Of a DNA stretch of 54,047 nucleotides, positions 1 through 8,144 are shown in pieces (position 1 is the stretch's first letter; every line of letters starts with the position of its first letter). The position numbers and the translations under genes were made by a program. The notes below the pieces were generated by a model. It saw only the letters and a program-made list of their open reading frames with translations, was not told the DNA's origin and ran no database searches. The DNA comes from JBCBWG01 sp964579305 (lineage in GTDB: Bacteria; Pseudomonadota; Alphaproteobacteria; Rhizobiales; Hyphomicrobiaceae), in the NCBI GenBank assembly GCA_964579305.1, contig CAZOGY010000008.1:1-54047 (forward strand). The letters are read 5' to 3'.

Positions 1-37
1 GCTCAAGGGGCGCGGGGCACAAAGGGCAGCGCCTTAG

Positions 38-97
38 TGTTGCGCTCACGGGCCGCTTTGCGGCCTTGGGGCATGACTCCGATTGGATGCGACATGC
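38..97. repeat. Dispersed intergenic repeat, copy A
   Basis: This 60-base stretch lies just downstream of maeB. It matches 32147-32219 with four mismatches and one 13-base insertion in the other copy. Both copies share the start tgttgcgctcacgggccg and the end ccgattggatgcgacatgc. It carries no plausible ORF. The rest of bases 1-201 shows nothing else I can support. Because the same element recurs about 32 kb away, it also argues that the left-hand contig belongs to the same genome. Confidence 0.75.
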
Positions 98-201
98 CGT
101 AGATCACTGCTGGGTGACGTCCGGTCACCGGCTGTAATCCAGATTTCGCTGGCCGCTGCGTCTGTTGGTTCAGACGATCCCGCCGAACCTGGATAGAGGC
201 C

Positions 202-2643
202 CTAACCGGTGCGCACGCGGGCCTTGGGCTCAGCGGCATCGGCAACCGCCAAGGCGCTCATGTTCAACAGACCGCGCACGGTCGTTGCCGGCGTCACAAT
301 ATGCACGGGTTGGGCAGCGCCAAGCAGGATCGGCCCGATGTTGACCCCGCGCGAGACCGCTTTGAGCAGGTTGAAGGCGATGTTTGCTGCATCAAGCGTG
401 GGCATAATCAAGAGATTGGCGCGGCCCGATAACCGGGAGTTTGGGAAGACTTCTTCCCGGATAAATGGGTTCAACGCGGCATCAGCGTGCATTTCACCTT
501 CGACCTCCAAGTCCGGTGCCCAATCGGCGAGTGCAGCCAACGTCTCGCGCATCTTGGTTGCCGAAGGGGTGTCTTCACTCCCGAAATTGGAATGCGACAG
601 CAGCGCGACCTTCGGCGTGATGCCAAAGCGTCGGACCTCGGCGGCAGCAAGCAAGGTAATCTCGGCCAACTGCTCGGGCTGTGGGTCGTAGCAGACGTAC
701 GTGTCGGCGACGAACAGCGGGCCGCTTGAGAGGATAAGCCCGGAGACGGTTGAGAACCCGCGCACGCCGCCGCGGCGGCCAATGACTTGCGCCACATGCC
801 GGAGCTGCGTGTGGTAGCGCCCGACCGCGCCGCAGATCATCGCGTCTGCATCGCCGCGTCGCAAGAGCAGGCCGGCCACGACCGTGGCGCCGGCGCGCAC
901 GACGCGTTTGGCATGGCTTGGGCCGACACCGCGGCGTTCCACGAGCCGGTGATATTCCTGCTCAAATTGCGGGATCCGGACATCGTCGTTTTGATCGCAG
1001 ATCTCGAAATCTTTGCCCTCGCGCATGCGCAGGCCCATGTGCGCGATCATGCGGTTGATGTTGGCGCGGCGCCCGACGAGGATTGGCCGCGCGATTCTTT
1101 CTTGCACGACCTGGAAAGCAGCCTGAAGCACATAGGGGTGCTCGCCTTCCGCATAGGCGATCCGCTTGGGCTCATCGCGCGAGGCGCGTTTGGCGCGGTC
1201 AAAAATCGGCTTCATGACGAAGCCGGACTGGTAGACGAAGCTTTCCAATTCCAAACGGTAGGCGTCGAAGTCGCGGAATGGCCGGGTCGCCACGCCGGTC
1301 TCGATGGCGGCGCGCGCGACCGCGGGCGCGATTTTCAATATCAGCCGGGGGTCGAACGGTTTGGGCAAGATGTAGTCCGGCCCGAACACGAGGCTCTCCG
1401 CGCCGTAGGCTTGCAGGACAACGTCAGAGGCTTCTTCCTCCGCGATGCTGGCCAACGCCACGACGGCGGCTTTTTTCATTTCGTCGTTGATTTCGGTTGC
1501 GCCAACGTCGATGGCGCCGCGGAATACGAACGGAAAGCACAAGACGTTGTTGATCTGATTGGGATAGTCCGTGCGTCCCGAGGCCATCACCGCGTCGTCG
1601 CGCACGGCCTTGACGTCTTCGGGCATGATTTCCGGCGTCGGGTTGGCAAGCGCAAAGATTAAAGGTCGCGGCGCCATTTTGGCGATCATCTCGCCTGAGA
1701 CGATGCCGCCAGCGGACAGGCCAAGAAAAACATCTGCTCCGTCCATGATCTCGTTGAGGCGGCGGGCCGACGTGTTCCGCGCAAAGGGCCGCTTGTAGTC
1801 ATCCATGAGGACTGTGCGTCCCTCATAGATCACGCCTTCAATGTCAGAAACGGTGACATTCTCGCGTTTCAGGCCAAGCGACACCAGGAGATTGAGACAG
1901 GCGAGCGCGGCGGCGCCAGCGCCAGAGCAAACCAGCGTAACGTCTTCGAGTTGCTTGCCGACGACCTTGAGCCCGTTGAGGATGCCGGCAGCAACCACGA
2001 TCGCGGTGCCGTGCTGATCATCGTGGAAGACGGGAATATTCATCCGCGCCTTCAACAGTCTCTCGATCTCAAAGCACTCCGGCGCCTTGATGTCTTCCAG
2101 GTTGATGCCGCCGAAGGTGGGCTCCAGGGCCTTGACCAGTTCGATGACCTGCTCCGGATCCGTGTGGGTGATGTTGATGTCGTAGCAGTCCACGNNNNNN
2201 NNNNCGCCCACGATCGGCCCCACGAACATCCCGATGCGGTTGATGCCGCCGAATGTCGGCTCAAGCCTTGCGACGGCCTCGACGAACGGCTCGACGTCGT
2301 TTTCGGCGACTTCGATATCGAAGCAGTCGATGCCAGCGAACTTTTTGAACAGAACGCTCTTGCCTTCCATCACCGGCTTTGAGGCGAGCGGACCAATGTT
2401 TCCAAGCCCGAGGACGGCGGTGCCGTTGGTTATAACGCCGACAAGGTTGCCGCGTGCGGTCAGCCTTGAAACTTGGCTTGGGTCTTCAGCGATCGCCGTG
2501 CAGGCGTGCGCCACGCCGGGCGAATAGGCCAACGCCAAATCGTTCTGGTTCGCGACCGGTTTGGTCGGCTGGACCGCGATTTTCCCCGGAGGATCTGAGT
2601 CGTGATAATGGAGCGCGGCTTCTTTGAGGTCTGATGAATTCAT
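202..2643 (-). CDS. maeB: NADP-dependent malic enzyme, MaeB type with phosphotransacetylase-like C-terminus (chimeric at an assembly gap)
   Basis: MaeB oxidatively decarboxylates malate to pyruvate and makes NADPH in the cytoplasm. The N-terminal malic domain (TKPVANQNDLALAYSPGVA, then NGTAVLGLGNIG), the NAD-binding domain (CSGAGAAALACLNLL) and a C-terminal PTA_PTB-like domain (about residues 475-800) are all present. In MaeB proteins this last domain is regulatory rather than catalytic. The reading frame is 813 codons, about 45 longer than the family norm. The excess is an artefact. A 10-N gap at 2195-2204 is flanked by two divergent versions of the same segment, one starting DCFDIEVAEND and the other DCYDINITHTD, both ending LEPTFGGIN. 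Only the second continues normally into LEDIKAPECF. Removing the duplication leaves about 768 residues. The start is the ATG at 2643; no strong ribosome site is visible. The gene is real, but its sequence around the gap should not be trusted. Confidence 0.93.
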   Translation of the reverse strand: MNSSDLKEAALHYHDSDPPGKIAVQPTKPVANQNDLALAYSPGVAHACTAIAEDPSQVSRLTARGNLVGVITNGTAVLGLGNIGPLASKPVMEGKSVLFKKFAGIDCFDIEVAENDVEPFVEAVARLEPTFGGINRIGMFVGPIVGXXXXVDCYDINITHTDPEQVIELVKALEPTFGGINLEDIKAPECFEIERLLKARMNIPVFHDDQHGTAIVVAAGILNGLKVVGKQLEDVTLVCSGAGAAALACLNLLVSLGLKRENVTVSDIEGVIYEGRTVLMDDYKRPFARNTSARRLNEIMDGADVFLGLSAGGIVSGEMIAKMAPRPLIFALANPTPEIMPEDVKAVRDDAVMASGRTDYPNQINNVLCFPFVFRGAIDVGATEINDEMKKAAVVALASIAEEEASDVVLQAYGAESLVFGPDYILPKPFDPRLILKIAPAVARAAIETGVATRPFRDFDAYRLELESFVYQSGFVMKPIFDRAKRASRDEPKRIAYAEGEHPYVLQAAFQVVQERIARPILVGRRANINRMIAHMGLRMREGKDFEICDQNDDVRIPQFEQEYHRLVERRGVGPSHAKRVVRAGATVVAGLLLRRGDADAMICGAVGRYHTQLRHVAQVIGRRGGVRGFSTVSGLILSSGPLFVADTYVCYDPQPEQLAEITLLAAAEVRRFGITPKVALLSHSNFGSEDTPSATKMRETLAALADWAPDLEVEGEMHADAALNPFIREEVFPNSRLSGRANLLIMPTLDAANIAFNLLKAVSRGVNIGPILLGAAQPVHIVTPATTVRGLLNMSALAVADAAEPKARVRTG
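2195..2204. other. Assembly gap (10 N) inside maeB
   Basis: Ten N bases join two contigs. The coding sequence on each side of the N run covers the same roughly 30 residues of malic enzyme but with different sequence, so the join is not a true overlap. On the right-hand contig the residues after LEPTFGGIN (RIGMFVGPIVG) do not fit the family. Confidence 0.97.
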
Positions 2644-2720
2644 GGCTCGACGGCACCCCGGGGCAAGTGGCAGGTCCGACCCGGCCGGCGGGATGCCGCG
2701 ATGCGTTGGCAGCGATCCGA

Positions 2721-3977
2721 TCAGTCCGTGTCGCGCTGGTCAGTGTCTCTGGATTCAATAACGCCATCCCTGGCCAAAGTCGCAATCGTTTCCGCCGACA
2801 TGCCCAGCTCTGATTGCAATACCGCACGGGTGTGTTGCCCAAGTCGCGGTGGCGGGCTTGGGTGCGTCGTGTCGTATCCGTCCAAATGGATCGGGTTGGC
2901 GAGAATGGACACGGTGCCGTGTTGATCCAGCGTGCGGGCGCGCTGCATCTCGCGATGCTGGACTTGGGGGTCTGCGAAGACCTGGTCGATGGTGTTGATC
3001 GGTCCGCACGGTACTTTGGCGGCCTCAAGATCCGTGATCCATTGCGCGCTGGTGCGGCTGGCCATCAGTTTGGCAAGCTCGGGGATCAATACAGCGCGGT
3101 TGACAATGCGGCCGGCGTTCGTGCGGAAGCGCGGGTCTTCGGCGAGATGCGCTGCTCCCGCGACGGTGCAAAAGCGCGCGAATTGCCCGTCGTTTCCAAC
3201 CGCCAGCACGATGTGGCCGTCGCTTGTGGTGAACGCCTGATATGGCACCACGGTCGGGTGAGCGTTGCCGAGACGCGAAGGCGCCGTGCCGGTTGCCAGA
3301 AAACTCGTGGCCTGGTTCGCCAGGGTGGAGACCGTGCAGTCGAGCAGCGCGACGTCGATGCGCGCGCCCTGCCCGGTTTGTGTGCGCCGGTAAAGGGCTG
3401 CGAGAATGCCGGTCAGGGCGTTCATGCCCGACATCTGGTCTGAAATTGCGACGCCGGCTTTCATCGGGCCCGCGCCAGGTTGGCCATCCGGTGTGCCGGT
3501 TACGCTCATGAAGCCGCCCATTGCCTGGACCAGGAAATCGTATCCGGCGCGTTCGGCATAGGGGCCAGTTTGCCCAAAACCGGTAATGGAGCAGTAGATC
3601 ACGGTTGGATTGTCTGCGTGCACGCTCTCGTAATCAAGACCGTATTTGGCAAGCCCGCCGACTTTGAAATTCTCAATCACGACGTCGGCGCGCGCCGCCA
3701 GCTTGCGCACAAGATCGGCGCCTTCCGGTTTGGTGATGTCGACGGCGATCGCCCGTTTGCCGCGGTTGGCGCACATGTAATATGCCGATAGTCCGGGGTC
3801 TTCCGGATCGGGCTCGACATAGTAGGGCGGCCCCCAGCCGCGCGTGTCATCGCCGGTCTGTGGCCGTTCCACCTTGATGACGTCGGCGCCAAGGTCAGCC
3901 AAGTACTGCCCGGCCAGTGGGCCCGCGAGAATGCGGGACAGGTCAAGGACGCGGACGTTGGCGAGTGGAGCGGCCAT
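2721..3977 (-). CDS. Class III (CaiB/BaiF) acyl-CoA transferase
   Basis: Family III CoA-transferases move CoA between carboxylic acids through an aspartyl-CoA thioester. The 418-residue protein has the family N-terminus (VRVLDLSRILAGPLAGQYLADLGADVIKVE), the DVVIENFKVG segment and YDFLVQAMGG, where Asp147 is the expected acyl-accepting residue. The length is normal for the family. Substrate specificity cannot be read from sequence; formyl-CoA, carnitine, succinyl and related CoA transferases all look like this. It lies 77 bases upstream of maeB on the same strand, so co-transcription is possible. The start is the ATG at 3977, at the beginning of the conserved domain. A triple palindromic array about 150-190 bases upstream could control it or the divergent metC. 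Confidence 0.9.
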   Translation of the reverse strand: MAAPLANVRVLDLSRILAGPLAGQYLADLGADVIKVERPQTGDDTRGWGPPYYVEPDPEDPGLSAYYMCANRGKRAIAVDITKPEGADLVRKLAARADVVIENFKVGGLAKYGLDYESVHADNPTVIYCSITGFGQTGPYAERAGYDFLVQAMGGFMSVTGTPDGQPGAGPMKAGVAISDQMSGMNALTGILAALYRRTQTGQGARIDVALLDCTVSTLANQATSFLATGTAPSRLGNAHPTVVPYQAFTTSDGHIVLAVGNDGQFARFCTVAGAAHLAEDPRFRTNAGRIVNRAVLIPELAKLMASRTSAQWITDLEAAKVPCGPINTIDQVFADPQVQHREMQRARTLDQHGTVSILANPIHLDGYDTTHPSPPPRLGQHTRAVLQSELGMSAETIATLARDGVIESRDTDQRDTD

Positions 3978-4124
3978 TGCGGGATCTCGTCGGGTTTGAT
4001 GTTACGCTTGAGACAACGGTACGTGGCAGGTGCTTGAGCTGTTCAACGCATGCGACATGCAACCCGCTGAGGCACCGGTCCTGCTGTGGTGCCGCCGCGC
4101 CAGTTCCTGCGGTCGCCGCGTTTG

Positions 4125-4170
4125 AACGTTGTGACGTTTGCACGTTGTGACGATTAAACGTTGCGACGTT
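4125..4170. promoter_or_regulatory. Three operator-like palindromes at exact 16-base spacing
   Basis: The core ACGTTGTGACG begins at 4126 and 4142, and ACGTTGCGACG at 4158. Units one and three are inverted repeats of the form AACGT-N4-ACGTT; unit two keeps ACGT-N4-ACG. The array lies in the 469-base divergent region between the CoA-transferase (start 3977) and metC (start 4447), which holds no convincing gene. Phased palindromes like these are typical of cooperative transcription-factor sites; the factor is unknown. Confidence 0.5.
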
Positions 4171-4446
4171 TGTCAAGCGCAGCTGCGCGCCGCAACGGGT
4201 AGTTGTTAACCCAGATCGATGGCCTCTCGCGAGCCTGCAGGCTTGCCGGTTCCAGCGCGCCCGTGCTGGGATATCGGTATCGCAGCTTGCGTCTGGCCTT
4301 CCAGTCCCGTTCTCAACAAACTGCCGCGACGCCTCCCGTTGTGCCGCCAAAGTTCATGCACCGGGGCATCGGCATCGGTTGCGCCTTTGGCGGGGCACTG
4401 ACTGCGCCGACGGTGGGCGTCCTCTTAGCGAAAGGATACACGCTTC

Positions 4447-5631
4447 ATGGCATCGGATCCCGCAAATGCCGACAAAACCGATCTGAAGACGCGGCTTGTC
4501 CACATGCAAAGGGCCGATACCGAGGCGCCGCGGCGCGCGGTGAACCCGCCGATCATCAGGGCCTCGACGGTTCTTTATCGCGATGTCGACACTTTGCTTG
4601 AGACCCGCAAGCTTGCCGATACTGGCGAACGCGTGTTCCGCTACGGTGCGCGCGGTACGCCGACAACGTTCCAGCTTGAAGCAGCGCTCACCGAAATTGA
4701 AGGCGGCGCTGGCACGTTACTTTTCCCGACCGGACTGGCGGCGGTCGCGCATCCATTCCTATCCCTGCTGCGGCCTGGCGATCATGTCCTGCTCGGCGAG
4801 ACTGTTTATGGGCCTGCTCGGGCGATTGCTGAGCAGTACCTGCGTCCCCGCCAAATTGACTGCGAATTCTACGCCGGCGGGCACGACACGATTGCGCAGC
4901 GGCTGCGGCCTGAGACCCGGATGGTCTACATCGACAATCCCGGCTCGATCATTTTCGACATCCAAGACGTCCCAGCAATCGCGCGATTACTCGAAGGCCG
5001 TGAGACCTATCTCGTCGTCGACAATACGTGGGGCGCGCCGGGGCTTTATCGGCCGATCCTACTTGGCGCCGACATCTCGGTGATCGCGATCACAAAATAC
5101 ATCGCTGGCCATTCCGACGTCATGATGGGGTCGGTGACGGCAACGCACAGATGTCTGGCGCAATTGCGCAATGACAGCGATCTGCTTGGACAGACCGTGA
5201 GCCCGGATGACGCTTACATGGCGTTGCGTGGTTTGCGAACGGCAGCAGCGCGCCTTGCGATGCACGCAGAGCATGCCCGTGTTGTTGCAGAGTGGCTGGC
5301 AAGCCAGGACCGCGTGGCGCAGGTTCTTTATCCACCGCGCGAAGGAGACCCCGGCCACGCGCTCTGGCAACGCGACTTCACCGGCGCCAATGGGCTCATG
5401 GCCGTCGCGTTTCGCCCAGAGATCGAGCAGCATCACGTCAACGCATGCGTGAACGCCCTGTCGCTGTTCGGGCTCGGCGCCTCGTGGGGCGGATTTGAAA
5501 GCCTTGCCATGGTCTATGGCTCGGTGCCGGGATGGCAGGATGGGCGCATCCTGCGCCTCCATATCGGTCTTGAGGACCCGAAAGATCTCATTGAGGATCT
5601 TGCGCGGGGCTTTGCTGCGATGGACCGCTGA
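4447..5631 (+). CDS. metC: Cystathionine beta-lyase (Cys/Met metabolism PLP enzyme)
   Basis: Cystathionine beta-lyase cleaves cystathionine to homocysteine, pyruvate and ammonia in methionine synthesis. The 394-residue protein has the fold type I PLP features: YGARGTPTTFQLEAAL near the N-terminus, the LVVDNTWGAPGLYRP aspartate segment, and the Schiff-base lysine Lys217 in ITKYIAGHSDVMMGSV. The pattern DNTWGAP...GADISV is closer to MetC than to MetB or cystathionine gamma-lyase, although the family is easily confused by annotation. The ATG at 4447 follows AAAGGA by about ten bases. The gene stands alone, with the UDP-glucose dehydrogenase gene starting 178 bases downstream. No SAM riboswitch is evident upstream. 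Confidence 0.9.
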   Translation: MASDPANADKTDLKTRLVHMQRADTEAPRRAVNPPIIRASTVLYRDVDTLLETRKLADTGERVFRYGARGTPTTFQLEAALTEIEGGAGTLLFPTGLAAVAHPFLSLLRPGDHVLLGETVYGPARAIAEQYLRPRQIDCEFYAGGHDTIAQRLRPETRMVYIDNPGSIIFDIQDVPAIARLLEGRETYLVVDNTWGAPGLYRPILLGADISVIAITKYIAGHSDVMMGSVTATHRCLAQLRNDSDLLGQTVSPDDAYMALRGLRTAAARLAMHAEHARVVAEWLASQDRVAQVLYPPREGDPGHALWQRDFTGANGLMAVAFRPEIEQHHVNACVNALSLFGLGASWGGFESLAMVYGSVPGWQDGRILRLHIGLEDPKDLIEDLARGFAAMDR

Positions 5632-5809
5632 GGGCAAACGCGGCGTCGGCGGGGTGCAGCACGGATCGAATGTCGCGTTGCGCTGGGCGGGTGCAGCCGT
5701 CACACCTTGCCGTGACAGGCTGGCGCATGGGCGCCGGCGCAAAGGCTGCGCGCGTCTTCATCGGCCTGAAGCCAGGCTGGACCGCGCCTTTCTGGTGAGG
5801 CTTTGCCCC

Positions 5810-7111
5810 ATGAAAATCTGCATGATCGGCGCCGGCTATGTTGGGCTTGTTTCGGCGGCCTGCTTTTCGGAATTCGGCTGGACGGTAACTTGCGTCGACA
5901 CCAACGCTGACCGAGTTGCGATGCTCAATCGCGGTGAATGCCCAATCTACGAGCCGGGCCTCGATGATCTGATGCAGCGCAATATGAAGGGCGGCCGGTT
6001 GATGTTTACCGGCGACCTCGGTCCGGCGGTCAAAGATGCCGATGTGGTTTTCATTGCGGTTGGAACGCCGATGCGGCGCGGCGACGGCCATGCCGACCTG
6101 TCCTATGTGTTCCAGGCCGTCAGTGACGTGGCGCAGCACTTGGACGGCTTCACCGTCGTCACAACGAAATCGACGGTCCCGGTCGGCACCAGCCGGCAAA
6201 TCGAAGACCGTTTGCGGGAGTTGCGGCCAGATGGCGAGTTCGCGGTCGCGTCGAACCCTGAATTTCTGCGCGAAGGCTCGGCGATCTTGGACTTTACACA
6301 TCCCGACCGCGTGCTGATCGGTATCGATGACCCGCGCGCTGAAAAAGTGATGGGCGATCTTTATCGGCCGCTGTCGTTGCGCAACGCACCGGTCGTGTTT
6401 GTGTCGCGCGAGGCGGCTGAACTGGCGAAGTATGCGGCCAACGCGTTCCTTGCGATGAAGATCAGCTTCATCAATGAAGTCGCCGACCTGTGCGAAAAGG
6501 TTGGCGCCGATGTGAAGCAAGTGGCCGACGCGATTGGCCGCGACCGCCGGATCGGCGACAAGTTCCTGCATCCCGGTCCGGGTTATGGCGGCTCGTGTTT
6601 TCCAAAGGACGTTTCGGCCCTGATCAAGACGGCACAAGATGCCGGTGCGCCGCTGTCGCTGATTGAGCAGGTCGAAACGGTCAATACCAACCGCAAGCAC
6701 AACATGGCGCGGCGCGTGATTGAAGAAATGGGGGGCGATGTTTCGGGCAAAACGATCGGTGTGTTTGGCGTTACGTTTAAGCCAAACACCGACGATATGC
6801 GCGAAGCGCCGAGCCTCAACATCTTGCCGGCGCTTGTGGCGCGGGGTGCCAAGATCCGCGCTTACGATCCCGAGGGGATGGACAATGCGCGCGCGATGAT
6901 CGAGGGCGTTGATTGGGTCGACAGCGCGCGTGCTGCGGCGGATGGCGCCGATGCTGTCGTCGTTTTGACGGAATGGAACGAGTTCCGCGGATTGCCACTG
7001 AGCGAACTCAAGCAGCGCATGCGCGGCAATGTCCTTTTGGACTTGCGCAACATCTACGACCGCGCCTTGGCGGAAGACGTCGGTTTGCAGTATCGCGGCG
7101 TGGGCCGGTAG
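5810..7111 (+). CDS. UDP-glucose 6-dehydrogenase
   Basis: This enzyme oxidises UDP-glucose to UDP-glucuronate with two NAD+, supplying precursors for surface polysaccharide. The 433-residue protein begins MKICMIGAGYVGLVSAACF (a Rossmann GxGxxG motif), contains TKSTVPVGTS and ASNPEFLREGSAI, and has the catalytic cysteine Cys263 in GPGYGGSCFPKD. The C-terminal UDP-binding domain includes GVTFKPNTDDMREAPS. The frame is open 315 bases further upstream, but the ATG at 5810 follows GGTGAGG at a good distance and matches where the family starts. It is commonly called ugd, rkpK or tuaD. No polysaccharide cluster is next to it. Confidence 0.95.
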   Translation: MKICMIGAGYVGLVSAACFSEFGWTVTCVDTNADRVAMLNRGECPIYEPGLDDLMQRNMKGGRLMFTGDLGPAVKDADVVFIAVGTPMRRGDGHADLSYVFQAVSDVAQHLDGFTVVTTKSTVPVGTSRQIEDRLRELRPDGEFAVASNPEFLREGSAILDFTHPDRVLIGIDDPRAEKVMGDLYRPLSLRNAPVVFVSREAAELAKYAANAFLAMKISFINEVADLCEKVGADVKQVADAIGRDRRIGDKFLHPGPGYGGSCFPKDVSALIKTAQDAGAPLSLIEQVETVNTNRKHNMARRVIEEMGGDVSGKTIGVFGVTFKPNTDDMREAPSLNILPALVARGAKIRAYDPEGMDNARAMIEGVDWVDSARAAADGADAVVVLTEWNEFRGLPLSELKQRMRGNVLLDLRNIYDRALAEDVGLQYRGVGR

Positions 7112-7173
7112 CGCGCATCACTCCGCCGGTCCGCGCCCCAACTGAGCTGTGCGCGTTGGGTGAGCCGCGCAGG

Positions 7174-7590
7174 TTACGTAGCGGTTCCCATCACAGCGGC
7201 AATGACAGCAACGAACACCAGCATCTCGGTTGCATTGATGATGACGGTGATGCGGTGCCAGGTCTCGAAGCGTTTGTGAGCTGCAGCGTCGCCGCCCACA
7301 GCCGCATCGCGGGCTGCGTTGATCACGGGGATGGCTGAGAAACGGCACCACAGCATGGCCAGGCCGACGGCACCAAGCGCGCTGCTCAGGATCGGATCAG
7401 CAAGCAAGGCCGCGGCAATCAGGGCCGCAATGCCATTGACGAGAAAGTAGATTGGAAACATGCGGCGCAGGAACTTGCCGGCCGCGGCTTCGTCAAGTGT
7501 GCGAAACAGCATCGGTGCCACGACGCCGGAAAAGTACAGCATCGCCCCGAGGCTTGCGGCAAGCACGAGAATTGCAATCGTTGAGAGCAT
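7174..7590 (-). CDS. DUF4149 family integral membrane protein
   Basis: A 138-residue protein with four likely membrane helices (around residues 3-25, 45-62, 68-85 and 113-133). The pattern SGVVAPMLFRTLDEAAAGKFLRRMFPIYF is typical of DUF4149 (TMEM205-like) proteins, whose function is unknown. The frame can be read from a GTG at 7596, but the AGGA motif sits only a base or two before that codon and at a normal distance from the ATG at 7590, so I use the ATG. It faces the UDP-glucose dehydrogenase gene convergently and is divergent from the PAAR gene. Confidence 0.8.
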   Translation of the reverse strand: MLSTIAILVLAASLGAMLYFSGVVAPMLFRTLDEAAAGKFLRRMFPIYFLVNGIAALIAAALLADPILSSALGAVGLAMLWCRFSAIPVINAARDAAVGGDAAAHKRFETWHRITVIINATEMLVFVAVIAAVMGTAT

Positions 7591-7719
7591 TGGCACGTCC
7601 TGATCAGGTTGCTACGCCACGGGCAACGCTGAGGGTGCGCGTGCTGGATTGCGCCTGCGCCGCTTTGTGGCAGGCCGCGCCGGTTTTCCGGTTGCGGATG
7701 TAATCACTGGGGGTTGGCG

Positions 7720-8085
7720 ATGGTTGTGAAGGCGGTGATGGCGCTGAGCGCGAGCGGGGCTCTGCTTGCAGGGCTGACGGTTGGCGCCTTTGCGCAGGCG
7801 TCCCAACCCGGCGAAGCGTTGCCGGGTGCGGCGCCGGGTGTGATGAAAGATGGCTCCGCCAACACACGGGTGGGCGGTGTCTCGGCAGCGCGGTCGGGCG
7901 ACGGGGATACCGCAGGCGGCAAAATCGTTGGCGGCTCCAAGAACGTGTTCATTAATGGCAAACCGGCTGCTCGCGTCGGCGATAAGACAAATTGCGGCGG
8001 TATTGTCGTGTCAGGTTCAAGTAATGTGTTCGTGAACGGGCGGCCGTTGGCGCGCACTGGCGACGTGACCACACCTTGTCAGTAG
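7720..8085 (+). CDS. PAAR-repeat protein with N-terminal signal peptide
   Basis: A 121-residue protein. Residues 1-27 form a Sec-type signal peptide (MVVKAV, a hydrophobic core ALSASGALLAGLTVGAF, then AQA as a likely cleavage site). The mature part is almost entirely PAAR motif: GGKIVGGSKNVFINGKPAARVGD followed by a second unit ending VFVNGRPLARTGD. PAAR proteins normally cap the spike of type VI secretion systems from the cytoplasm, so an exported PAAR protein is unusual. No other type VI gene is in the window. I start it at the ATG at 7720 after a GGGGG run; a TTG at 7714 would add two residues. The TPR-CHAT gene follows 59 bases later on the same strand. Confidence 0.85.
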   Translation: MVVKAVMALSASGALLAGLTVGAFAQASQPGEALPGAAPGVMKDGSANTRVGGVSAARSGDGDTAGGKIVGGSKNVFINGKPAARVGDKTNCGGIVVSGSSNVFVNGRPLARTGDVTTPCQ

Positions 8086-8144
8086 CGCGTTTTGATTTCG
8101 CTATAAGAGTTTCGCGTTTGCCACTGTGCGGATTGAGGTTTGCA

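Noticed and set aside
787..1662. Long plus-strand ORF (291 codons) inside maeB
   Set aside because: It is antisense to a well-supported enzyme gene, has no ribosome site and encodes a His/Asp/Arg-rich sequence typical of GC-rich shadow frames.
2095..2330. A genuine internal duplication in the malic enzyme
   Set aside because: The two segments are divergent, sit exactly on either side of an N gap, and removing one restores normal family length.
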